Of a DNA stretch of 11,850 nucleotides, positions 5,749-11,850 are shown piece by piece. The notes under the pieces are model-generated. The model was not told the origin of the DNA. It worked only from the letters and a program-made list of their open reading frames with translations, and ran no database searches. The stretch is from contig RGGS01000019.1 of the NCBI GenBank assembly GCA_010024525.1, forward strand, positions 1-11,850, given 5' to 3'. The stretch comes from Verrucomicrobiota bacterium (GTDB taxonomy: Bacteria; Verrucomicrobiota; Verrucomicrobiia; Methylacidiphilales; Verrucolacustridaceae). The translations under genes and the position numbers were made by a program. Numbering within the stretch: position 1 is the stretch's first letter; the number at the start of each line of letters is the position of its first letter.

Positions 5749-7136
5749 GCCGGTATCTCTTTTCGGAGCCCCTGATCCAACGAAGTGACCATGACCTCAA
5801 TCTCCTCGTCGGTAGAACAAAACGGAGGCATCAGGACCAGCACGTCCCCAATCGGGCGGGTGAGTAGACCGAACTCTTGGGCTGCCCGACAGATTTTGGC
5901 TCCCCGCCTTTCCTTGGAAGGAAACCGGGCTCGGGTGTTGCGGTTGGCCACAATCTCGATCGCCAGGATCGTTCCTTCTTGTCGCACATCTCCCACGTGG
6001 GGATGTTGCCAAAATTTCTTGGAAAGCTGACGCAGCGTCTGCGAGACACGATTCCTTTGTTTTTCACCCTCCCGTTCCGACAAGAGAGTGAGGTTGGCCG
6101 AGGCCACTGCGCATCCCAAGGCATTGGCTGTGTAACTGTGTCCATGAAAAAAGGTTTTTTCCGGTTCCCCCAGGAAGGAGGCAAAGATTTCCTCCGTGGT
6201 GAGGGTGGCCGCCAAGGGCAGGTAACCGCCGGTTAATCCTTTGGCCAAGGCGACCACATCTGGCATGACTGATTCGGAGTGGGCGGCCAAAGCGGTTCCC
6301 GTGCGGTGGCATCCCGTCAGAACCTCATCGAACAGCACCTTGGCTCCGACTTTTCGGGCGGCAACCGCGGTTCTTTGGGCATATCCCTCCGGGTGCATGA
6401 TCATTCCGGCTGCTCCCTGGACCTTGGGCTCCAGCACCCAGGCTGCCAAGCGGTCTCCCGCTTTTTGGATCTCCTCTTCGGCAAGAGCCACGCATTCAAA
6501 ACTACATTTTCGATAATGGCGAGCATCGTCCGCTTGGGGTTTGGCGTGGTTGAACGGGCATCGGTAACAAGCCGGAGCCATCACCTTACGGGTGGGAAAA
6601 AGAAAAGGCTGATAAGGATGGTGAAAGGTTTCGCTTTTTCCCAGACTCATGGCCCCGATGGTATCGCCATGATAGGCGCCGTCGGGGGAGATAAACTCTC
6701 TTCTTTGAGGTTCCCCAGTTTGAAAAAACCCCTGCAGGATCATTTTAAGTCCCGACTCCATGGCGGTGGAGCCGTCATCCGAAAAGAAAACCCGATTGAG
6801 TTTCGGCTGTAAATCAGGATGGTTGGTAAAAGAAACAAGTTCCGAGGCCAAACGTGCCGCGGGTTCATGGGTTAGACCCAGGAAGGAGGAATGGGCAATT
6901 CGGCCCAGTTGGTCAAAAACGGCGGCATCCAATTTGGGATGACGATGCCCGTGAAGGTTGGTCCAAATAGAGGAGTTGCCGTCCAGGTACCGTTTCCCAT
7001 CGCTGGCGATGAGCCAAGAACCCTCCCCGGCTTGGATCGAAACGGGGTGAAACTCCGGGTCCATCCAAAGGGAGGCAGAGGTAAAAGGGTGCCAAAGATA
7101 CGCCCGATCCAACCTGATGATCTCTTCGTATTTCAA
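5745..7136 (-). CDS. bioA: Adenosylmethionine--8-amino-7-oxononanoate aminotransferase
   Basis: BioA is a PLP enzyme of aminotransferase class III that converts 8-amino-7-oxononanoate (KAPA) to 7,8-diaminononanoate, normally with SAM as amino donor. Landmarks in the 463 residues are LWHPFTSASLW (14-24), the BioA-type start of the chain; SDDGSTAMESGLKM (119-132), which binds PLP phosphate; YHGDTIGAMS (155-164); DEVLTGCHRTG (270-280, D270 to the pyridine N); ALAKGLTGGYLPLAA (296-310, with Schiff-base K299); and FHGHSYTANALGCA (330-343). Between 188 and 215 lies a Cys-rich segment, PACYRCPF to KCSFEC, also known from some other BioA proteins. The start is TTG at 7136-7134, one base after the bioF stop; it is the first possible start in this frame, and later starts would remove the conserved LWHPFT block. 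No Shine-Dalgarno site is visible, so coupling to bioF translation is likely. The stop overlaps the bioD start by 4 bases. Confidence 0.95.
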   Translation of the reverse strand: MKYEEIIRLDRAYLWHPFTSASLWMDPEFHPVSIQAGEGSWLIASDGKRYLDGNSSIWTNLHGHRHPKLDAAVFDQLGRIAHSSFLGLTHEPAARLASELVSFTNHPDLQPKLNRVFFSDDGSTAMESGLKMILQGFFQTGEPQRREFISPDGAYHGDTIGAMSLGKSETFHHPYQPFLFPTRKVMAPACYRCPFNHAKPQADDARHYRKCSFECVALAEEEIQKAGDRLAAWVLEPKVQGAAGMIMHPEGYAQRTAVAARKVGAKVLFDEVLTGCHRTGTALAAHSESVMPDVVALAKGLTGGYLPLAATLTTEEIFASFLGEPEKTFFHGHSYTANALGCAVASANLTLLSEREGEKQRNRVSQTLRQLSKKFWQHPHVGDVRQEGTILAIEIVANRNTRARFPSKERRGAKICRAAQEFGLLTRPIGDVLVLMPPFCSTDEEIEVMVTSLDQGLRKEIPA

Positions 7137-7137
7137 T

Positions 7138-8376
7138 TCAGGGAAGGGGGAGAAGTTCGTGAAGCGAACTGCATAGCCGGGTGATATCTTGGGGTGAGTG
7201 ACGGGCGGAAAGGCTGACCCTCAAGCGGGCTGTGCCCTCCGGCACCGTGGGGGGTCGAATGGCTGGAACGTGGAGTCCTTGCTCGAGGAGGCGGTGGGCC
7301 ATATCCACCGCGGTCTGGTTGTCGTGGCAGGGGACCGGCTGGATCGGCCCCGCCAAAGAGGTCTCCCGATTGGAGTGAAAGGTTTCGATGTTTGCCCTGA
7401 GTTTGATCCGCAGTTCTTCACCCTCCTGAGATTGGATAATCTGCAGCGCCCTGAAGGCAGCTGCTGCCTGCGCAGGTGCCAAAGCGGTTCCAAAGAGAAA
7501 CGTTCGGGCCTCGTTGACCAGGTGGCGGATGATTTCCCCAGATGCGGCGACAAAGCCGCCGGAAGAGCCAAGCGCTTTTCCCAGCGTGCCCATTTGGACT
7601 TCCACCCTGGCGGTGAGGCCAAGTTCCGTCGCCAGACCATTCCCTTGGGGGCCAAAAATCCCGCCCGCGTGTGCTTCATCCAAAAGAAGCCAGGCGGAAA
7701 ATTCCTCCTTGAGATCCACGATTTCCTTTAGGGGGAGTCGATCTCCGTCCATGGAATGGAGCGACTCCGTCACGATAAGAATTTTGCCTTGGGGATTCAG
7801 TTTTCGCGTCAATTGAAGGATTTGGAAGAGATCCTGCGAGTCGCGGCGGTTAAAGATGCGGATCTTGGCGTTGGAGAGTTTGGCGCCGTCAAAAAGACAG
7901 GCATGAGCGTTTCTTTCGATGATCACCGTGTCCCGGCTTGAGGCCAGGGAGGGAATCACACCCAAAGGCGCCAGATACCCGGCAGCAAAGAGTAGGGACC
8001 TCTCGGTTGATTTCCAGGCAGCCAAAGCCTCCTCCAGTCTCTGGTACTCCGGGTAGTTGGGAGCCAACAAGCGCGCAGCCTGTGATCCGGTCCCGTGCGC
8101 GTGGATGGATTGCCACGCAGCCTGCTTCACCTCGGGATGCTGCGAGAGGCCGAGATAGTCGTTGTTGGAGAAAGAGAGGGTATCGGAAGAGTCGTCTCTC
8201 AAGCTGCGTTCGGTTTTCGAGGCCTGCCGAGCCGAATGTCGGGAGCGCATGACATCCAAAAAGGGTTCGATCGATGGGCTGGACACACCATGAGAGTGCC
8301 GAAACGATGTGGGATCGGACGAGGGAAAAGTCAGAGAGTTTCGTGGCGGGTCGGAACACCTCCCACGCAAGTCCAT
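7138..8376 (-). CDS. bioF: 8-amino-7-oxononanoate synthase
   Basis: BioF is a PLP-dependent alpha-oxoamine synthase that condenses pimeloyl-ACP or pimeloyl-CoA with L-alanine to give KAPA, CO2 and the free carrier. Motifs (numbered from ATG 8376, 412 residues) are FSNNDYLGLSQHP (69-81), HGTGSQAARLLAPNY (94-108), ESLHSMDGDRLPL (204-216), LLDEAHAGGIFGPQG (231-245, D233) and MGTLGKALGSSGGF (262-275, PLP Lys K267). These distinguish it from other aminotransferases and fit the family well; a related oxoamine synthase such as Kbl is unlikely in this bioF-bioA-bioD context. The start is uncertain. From ATG 8376 the first 30 or so residues are poorly conserved and the gene would overlap the upstream amidohydrolase by 46 bases. 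GTG 8286-8284 gives 382 residues, closer to the usual length of about 385, and leaves 44 bases after the upstream stop. Neither has a clear Shine-Dalgarno site. One base separates it from bioA. Confidence 0.93.
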   Translation of the reverse strand: MDLRGRCSDPPRNSLTFPSSDPTSFRHSHGVSSPSIEPFLDVMRSRHSARQASKTERSLRDDSSDTLSFSNNDYLGLSQHPEVKQAAWQSIHAHGTGSQAARLLAPNYPEYQRLEEALAAWKSTERSLLFAAGYLAPLGVIPSLASSRDTVIIERNAHACLFDGAKLSNAKIRIFNRRDSQDLFQILQLTRKLNPQGKILIVTESLHSMDGDRLPLKEIVDLKEEFSAWLLLDEAHAGGIFGPQGNGLATELGLTARVEVQMGTLGKALGSSGGFVAASGEIIRHLVNEARTFLFGTALAPAQAAAAFRALQIIQSQEGEELRIKLRANIETFHSNRETSLAGPIQPVPCHDNQTAVDMAHRLLEQGLHVPAIRPPTVPEGTARLRVSLSARHSPQDITRLCSSLHELLPLP

Positions 8377-9554
8377 TCTGCTTTTTGCCTGTCTTGGAGG
8401 ATCGTTTCCAAGAGATCACCGGTGGTGGGAATCCTCCAAGCCACCCAGTCCGCCCAGGCTCCGGGAGCCAGGCACCCAAGCCGGGATGGGCGTTGCAGGG
8501 CTTTGGCCGGCCCCGTGGTAATCATGGCCCATGCTTCAGCGGTTGTGACCTCGGGGTGATGGGAGCGAAACTCCCGGACCTCTGCCCGCAGATCAAACTG
8601 AAAGTTGGAGGAGCCGGCAGGACTGTCCGTTCCCAGACAGACGGGAACCCCTTGCTTCCGGTAAAGGGGAAAGGGAAATGGTGCACGTCCGAACCACGCG
8701 TGGGCGAGGGGGCAATGGACGATGATGGCTTTTCTTTCCAAGAGATAATCGAGATCCGACTCCGTCACCTCATTGCCGTGAGCCAGGATGGGGGAGGAGG
8801 GCAGGGTTTGGTTTGTTCTGCACCAACTCATGGCGGAGGGGTTGGTTTCTGCCAGATCCTTGCGGGAAAGCTCTTTGGGGAGAAGAGAGCGCAAGGGGGA
8901 GGGCTGACCGGCCAAAAACTGTGTTTCGACCGGAGATTCGGCCAAATGCGTGGTGAAAGGCAGGTGCTGCTGGGTGCTTAAATCCCTGAGGGAACGATAA
9001 AGCTCGGGCGAAGCGGTGTAGGGGGAGTGGGGAGAAAGAGCCAAATGCCAGAAAGAGGCGGGATGTCGGATCAGCCACGCTTTCGCCCGATCCAGAACTT
9101 CGGCGGCGTTGACCGTCTCCGCAAAATCCATGAATTCAAGGCCCCACCATATTCGGGTGGCTGTAGAAGTCAGACCAGCCAGGGTGGAGGAATCGGAAAG
9201 AATGGAGAGAATCGAGGTAGTTCCCGTCTGGAGGGCATGGCTGGAAGACTCGACGACGGACTGCCGTCGCTTTTCCGGGGTTAGTTCAGGGAGACAGGAG
9301 ATCACCTGGCGCAACCAATCGCTGAAATCTTTACCCGGCAGCAGACGGTTTTGTAATCCAGCGAGATCGAGGTGGGCATGCAGATTGATGAATCCAGGGG
9401 AGAGGACCATACCCGACAACTTCAACATGTCCTCACCGGGGCTGGGCTTGAGATTGGATCCTACCTCCGTGATGTGTTGGTCGGAAAAACGGAGATGACC
9501 CGGGCGATGGATCCGATCTGGGGACTCAATCAGGGCATCCGCCTGAACCAGCAT
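8331..9554 (-). CDS. Metal-dependent amidohydrolase/deaminase (MtaD/SAH-deaminase-like; candidate aminofutalosine deaminase)
   Basis: A 407-residue cytosolic amidohydrolase-superfamily protein of the branch that deaminates adenosine derivatives and related amines. Metal and active-site residues are visible: HAHLD (H59, H61), SPHSPYTASPEL (174-185, H176), TTHLAES (201-207, metal H203), LAHGNEV (257-263, H259), VHCPLAHAWFG (279-289, H280) and GTDSPAGSSN (308-317, metal D310). The layout resembles S-adenosylhomocysteine/5'-methylthioadenosine deaminases and proteins annotated as aminofutalosine deaminase; substrate cannot be fixed from sequence. It begins with ATG 9554-9552, four bases after the def stop, and ends inside or just before bioF, so it appears co-transcribed with def and the biotin genes. 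Its place inside a biotin run is unusual: possible substrates are 5'-deoxyadenosine made by the radical-SAM biotin synthase, or aminofutalosine of the menaquinone pathway. Both are inference. Confidence 0.82.
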   Translation of the reverse strand: MLVQADALIESPDRIHRPGHLRFSDQHITEVGSNLKPSPGEDMLKLSGMVLSPGFINLHAHLDLAGLQNRLLPGKDFSDWLRQVISCLPELTPEKRRQSVVESSSHALQTGTTSILSILSDSSTLAGLTSTATRIWWGLEFMDFAETVNAAEVLDRAKAWLIRHPASFWHLALSPHSPYTASPELYRSLRDLSTQQHLPFTTHLAESPVETQFLAGQPSPLRSLLPKELSRKDLAETNPSAMSWCRTNQTLPSSPILAHGNEVTESDLDYLLERKAIIVHCPLAHAWFGRAPFPFPLYRKQGVPVCLGTDSPAGSSNFQFDLRAEVREFRSHHPEVTTAEAWAMITTGPAKALQRPSRLGCLAPGAWADWVAWRIPTTGDLLETILQDRQKAEWTCVGGVPTRHETL

Positions 9555-9558
9555 AGGG

Positions 9559-10122
9559 TTAACTGGCTTTCGCCTTGGATTGGGTCGTCTGCATTATCTC
9601 CAAGAGGGAGGGGGCGATGGATTTGCGGGTTTCCGGCTCCATCCGGTCGATAAAAAGAATTCCCTGAAGATGATCCACCTCGTGTTGCAGTGCCCGTGCG
9701 AGAAGACCGCCGGCCTGAAGACTCATCGGTTTTCCATGAAGATCCAGGTAATCCATCCGGATGCGTAGGCTCCTCCGCACGGCGCCATAGACATTGGGGA
9801 AACTGAGGCAGCCTTCTTCGGCTTCCTCTCTCTTGCGCGTCAGGGTGATGACGGGGTTGCAGAAAAAAAGGGGCATCTGGGTGCGCCAATCCACCGCCTT
9901 GCCGGCGATCTCCAGGGAAGACGGGCGTTTTTCCACTTTTCTCAAATCCACCAGGGCAATCTGGAGGGAGATGCCGACCTGGGGGGCGGCTAAGCCGATG
10001 CCCTCCGCGACCCGCATGGTGGCCTCCAAACATCGGGCGAGTTCATTCAGCTTTTCATCCGGTGGGTTCACCCGGGCGGCTGGCTGTCGGAGTACCGGAT
10101 CGCCATAAAGACGGACCGGCAA
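9559..10122 (-). CDS. def: Peptide deformylase
   Basis: Def removes the formyl group from N-formylmethionine of new proteins; a cytosolic metalloenzyme, normally with Fe2+. From TTG 10122 it has 187 residues, normal for the family, and begins LPVRLYGDPVLRQPA, the usual deformylase start. All three active-site motifs are intact: GIGLAAPQVG (41-50), EGCLSFP (103-109, metal Cys105) and QHEVDHLQG (146-154, metal His147 and His151, catalytic Glu148). An upstream in-frame start at 10206 exists but would overlap exbD by 70 bases and add 28 residues foreign to the family, so I reject it. TTG 10122 lies 14 bases after the exbD stop and has no Shine-Dalgarno site, suggesting coupled translation. A methionyl-tRNA formyltransferase gene (fmt), the frequent partner of def, is not next to it; instead the deaminase gene follows after 4 bases. 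Confidence 0.94.
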   Translation of the reverse strand: MPVRLYGDPVLRQPAARVNPPDEKLNELARCLEATMRVAEGIGLAAPQVGISLQIALVDLRKVEKRPSSLEIAGKAVDWRTQMPLFFCNPVITLTRKREEAEEGCLSFPNVYGAVRRSLRIRMDYLDLHGKPMSLQAGGLLARALQHEVDHLQGILFIDRMEPETRKSIAPSLLEIMQTTQSKAKAS

Positions 10123-10136
10123 GGTTGTGGGGGATT

Positions 10137-10619
10137 TCAGGGGTTGGCGGTAGCGCCACCGATCTTGGAGGTTCGAACCGAGATCGGCACGCCGGCGTCC
10201 TCGCACGCGTCAAAGAATTTAAAGAAGATGGAAATCGGCGTGGTTTCGTCAAAGTTTAAAACGACATTCTTGACCCCTTTATCCTTCAGTGTCTTGGCAA
10301 GGTCGGCGCGGAAAGAATCCGACTTGGGATTCAAGTTTAGGGTTTGGTCGCCCAGATAAAGGGGAAAAGTGTCCGCCTCAAAGAGTTTGGCATATTCTGC
10401 GGCTTTCGCCGACTTCAAGGTCAGTTCGGGAGGAGCTTTCTGGGGCTCCTCGGTCTTTTCCGTTCCCTTTTCTGACTTGGGCGGCGTGACATCCACGGAG
10501 GCGGTCTTCTTTTTAAAAGTGGTGGTGACGATAAAAAAGATCAAAAGCATGCAAAGAATGTCGATCAGCGGAATGACGTTGATCTCGGCCCGGCGGCGAC
10601 GGGTGGGGTTGAACTTCAT
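10137..10619 (-). CDS. ExbD/TolR-family biopolymer transport protein
   Basis: A 160-residue inner-membrane protein that with ExbB/TolQ forms a proton-driven motor energising a TonB- or TolA-like transducer. A short basic cytoplasmic tail (MKFNPTRRRRAEIN, 1-14) is followed by a single membrane helix (about 15-34, VIPLIDILCMLLIFFIV), carrying the essential proton-path Asp of the family, D20. A charged Lys/Glu/Pro linker (about 36-66) leads to a periplasmic domain. VKNVVLNFDETTPISIFFKFFDACEDAGV (115-143) matches the end of the ExbD/TolR fold, where the family has the pattern of a predicted strand and helix before the final strand. ATG 10619 lies 22 bases after the exbB stop; no clear Shine-Dalgarno site. 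Sequence alone does not separate ExbD from TolR. It is preceded by an ExbB-like gene and, before that, a TonB/TolA-like gene, as expected for one complex. Confidence 0.9.
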   Translation of the reverse strand: MKFNPTRRRRAEINVIPLIDILCMLLIFFIVTTTFKKKTASVDVTPPKSEKGTEKTEEPQKAPPELTLKSAKAAEYAKLFEADTFPLYLGDQTLNLNPKSDSFRADLAKTLKDKGVKNVVLNFDETTPISIFFKFFDACEDAGVPISVRTSKIGGATANP

Positions 10620-10641
10620 GCTGGGTGGACCCCGGGAAAAG

Positions 10642-11289
10642 TCAGGCGGGGACTTCTTCGGTGTAGAGCTTCTTTAGGAGAAGCATCGATAGCTCCTCCA
10701 TCTCCACGGCCAGCACATCGATCTTCTTGCTGAAGAAGGTAAAAGGGAAAAGCATGACGATGGCGGTCCCGATGCCCAGGACGGTGGTGTGGAGGGCTTC
10801 GGCGATACCGGCGGAAATCTTTTCCGGATCGGAATTGGCCGAACCGACGGCAGCAAAAATGGTGATGAGGCCGGAAACCGTTCCCACCAGACCCAGCAAA
10901 GGAGAGGCCCCGACAAAGATTTCCAGATACACGATCCCTCTTTCCAAGCGGGCCACTTCCGTGCGGGCCACGGTTTGGAGGACTTCCACGTTTTCCCCCC
11001 TAGGCAGGGAGGCATGTTCCAGGCAGCTATTGACGAGCCGGGCCAAGGCCGAGTCGTTTCGCACACAGAGACGGGTCAGGGTTTCGGTGTTTCCACCTGG
11101 GCGGAGTGCCCGGATGGCATCAATGACCTCCCGGGGAGTGACCCTTTCACGCCGCAAGCGGAGGAAAATCAGGACGCTGAGAAAAATTCCGGTGATGAGA
11201 GAGGCGAGCAGGGGGAAGAGAATCAGAACCAAAATGAACGGGGAGACATTCAATTTGATAAAGTGTTCCAGAAAGGGAAGTGTGTTCAT
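10642..11289 (-). CDS. MotA/TolQ/ExbB-family proton channel protein
   Basis: A 215-residue inner-membrane protein, the pentameric channel partner of ExbD/TolR. Three hydrophobic helices are visible: about 17-44 (PFILVLILFPLLASLITGIF onward), 127-148 (GASPLLGLVGTVSGLITIFA) and 165-186 (ALHTTVLGIGTAIVMLFPFT). A cytoplasmic stretch rich in Arg and Glu lies between the first two (45-125). GLVGTVxGL in the second helix and the EALxTTxxG motif at 164-172 (Thr168 and Thr169) are the ExbB/TolQ signatures. It is a little shorter than E. coli ExbB (244). ATG 11289 has the clearest Shine-Dalgarno site of the run, AAGG at 11297-11300 with a 7-base spacer. It lies 50 bases after the transducer gene and 22 bases before exbD. 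Whether the system serves TonB-dependent uptake or Tol-like envelope maintenance cannot be told here. Confidence 0.93.
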   Translation of the reverse strand: MNTLPFLEHFIKLNVSPFILVLILFPLLASLITGIFLSVLIFLRLRRERVTPREVIDAIRALRPGGNTETLTRLCVRNDSALARLVNSCLEHASLPRGENVEVLQTVARTEVARLERGIVYLEIFVGASPLLGLVGTVSGLITIFAAVGSANSDPEKISAGIAEALHTTVLGIGTAIVMLFPFTFFSKKIDVLAVEMEELSMLLLKKLYTEEVPA

Positions 11290-11296
11290 GAATTTA

Positions 11297-11300
11297 CCTT
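11297..11300 (-). promoter_or_regulatory. Shine-Dalgarno site of the exbB/tolQ-like gene
   Basis: AAGG on the minus strand, 7 bases before the ATG at 11289. It is one of the few clear ribosome binding sites in the minus-strand run. Confidence 0.55.
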
Positions 11301-11339
11301 AGGGAAGCGCGTGGTCTTGGCCAGCATGGAAGGTATGTT

Positions 11340-11850
11340 TCAGTAGATCCGAAAGGCCAACTGCCAAGGGAATCCGTTGGGTTTCTCTTTGAGAAGATCG
11401 GCTGGAAAGGGGCCGATCAGGGCACTCGACTGCTGAATGGCATCTCCGCTGATCACCCCAAGGATGGAGTTGGGGTTCCCCTGAACGATATCCAGATCTG
11501 ATAAAGTACCATCCGGATTCACGTGAAACCGGATGACCACACGATCCACGCCGATTTGGGCCATGGTCTGCTGAACCTTTAGATTCCAACGGGATCCGAT
11601 GGCCAGATAGAGCTTATGTTGGTAGCGACCCAAGGCCGTCGCCATGGAGGCAAACGAAGCATCCTGTCCCATTTGGGCTCCTCCGGAGACCGCGCTTCGG
11701 TCGCGGAAAATGTCGGGGGGGGGAGCCATGGCCGAGGATGAGTCCGAGGCATCGGCCGCCGCTTGGGCGGCTGAGGGAGGGCTTTGGTCCTGGCTTTGAT
11801 CCTGATCTGGTTTGGTGTCTGGTGGAGTGTCGGTGGGAGCTTTTTGGATT
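11340..11850 (-). CDS. TonB/TolA-like energy transducer, C-terminal part (partial at window edge)
   Basis: The open frame continues past the right edge, so the start and any N-terminal membrane anchor are missing; about 169 residues are visible. The first part is a low-complexity linker rich in Pro, Asp, Gln, Ala and Ser, including PDTKPDQDQSQDQSPPSAA, as expected for a stretch spanning the periplasm. The rest (about 11340-11640) looks like a TonB/TolA C-terminal domain: YQHKLYLAIGSRWN, then VVIRFHVNPDGTLSDLDIVQG, a helix around ISGDAIQQSSALI, then PFPADLL and a final strand WQLAFRIY. The RFxVNPDGTLSxLxIV strand and the PFP turn are the best evidence. The ExbB-like and ExbD-like genes follow on the same strand after 50 bases, which supports the call. 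An ATG at 11729 lies inside the linker and is not the real start. Whether it is TonB or TolA remains open. Confidence 0.8.
   Translation of the reverse strand, partial: IQKAPTDTPPDTKPDQDQSQDQSPPSAAQAAADASDSSSAMAPPPDIFRDRSAVSGGAQMGQDASFASMATALGRYQHKLYLAIGSRWNLKVQQTMAQIGVDRVVIRFHVNPDGTLSDLDIVQGNPNSILGVISGDAIQQSSALIGPFPADLLKEKPNGFPWQLAFRIY

Noticed and set aside
6279..6812. Plus-strand open frame of 177 codons opposite bioA
   Set aside because: Shadow of the well-supported bioA frame; no recognisable domain.
8274..8981. Plus-strand open frame of 235 codons opposite bioF and the deaminase gene
   Set aside because: Gly/Arg/Cys-rich translation with no motif; opposite strand carries intact enzyme motifs throughout.
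9540..9565. GGTTAAC near the deaminase start as half of a BirA operator
   Set aside because: No matching second half-site at the right spacing; a single short match is not evidence of a biotin operator.
10123..10206. Upstream in-frame extension of def
   Set aside because: It would add 28 Arg-rich residues and overlap exbD by 70 bases, whereas TTG 10122 puts the conserved LPVRLYGDPVLR at the N-terminus.
11730..11850. ATG 11729 as the start of the transducer gene
   Set aside because: The frame stays open to the window edge and encodes a Pro/Gln/Ala-rich linker typical of TonB/TolA proteins, so the true start lies outside.

Overview
The window reads as an ordinary, gene-dense stretch of chromosome from a Gram-negative bacterium, most likely of the Verrucomicrobiota/PVC group. 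The reasons are an orphan pseudopilin of the kind expanded in that group, a Hanks-type Ser/Thr kinase, a TonB/TolA-ExbB-ExbD module (so there is an outer membrane), and base composition that is moderately GC-rich by eye. The taxonomic call is an inference from gene content. No mobile element, CRISPR array, tRNA, rRNA or riboswitch was seen, and no stretch over 300 bases lacks a gene.

Layout. (1) 1-229, minus: the 5' end of queA (queuosine tRNA modification), running off the left edge. (2) 271-900, plus: a pseudopilin, starting 41 bases from queA and divergent from it. (3) 908-1747, minus: a soluble kinase-only Ser/Thr kinase, convergent with the pseudopilin. (4) 1825-5114, plus: a compact three-gene run of a UDP-glucuronate decarboxylase-like sugar-nucleotide enzyme, an S41 C-terminal processing protease and tsaD (t6A37 tRNA modification). 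(5) 5086-11850, minus: an eight-gene co-directional run. In transcription order it holds a TonB/TolA-like energy transducer (5' end off the right edge), exbB/tolQ-like, exbD/tolR-like, def (peptide deformylase), a metal-dependent amidohydrolase/deaminase, bioF, bioA and bioD. Gaps in this run are very short: 50, 22, 14 and 4 bases, then an overlap or about 44 bases, then 1 base, then a 4-base ATGA overlap. Co-transcription is therefore likely. tsaD and bioD converge and overlap by 29 bases.

How the genes work together. bioF-bioA-bioD encode three consecutive steps of biotin synthesis, from pimeloyl thioester to dethiobiotin; bioB and the bioC/bioH functions are not in the window. ExbB, ExbD and the transducer would form an inner-membrane proton-driven motor. 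The amidohydrolase inside the biotin run belongs to the family of adenosine-derivative deaminases, so a link to SAM-derived by-products or to futalosine menaquinone synthesis is a testable idea but unproven. Several starts are GTG or TTG and clear Shine-Dalgarno sites are few, so some 5' ends are uncertain. I found no convincing undescribed system; the findings are modest oddities worth checking.
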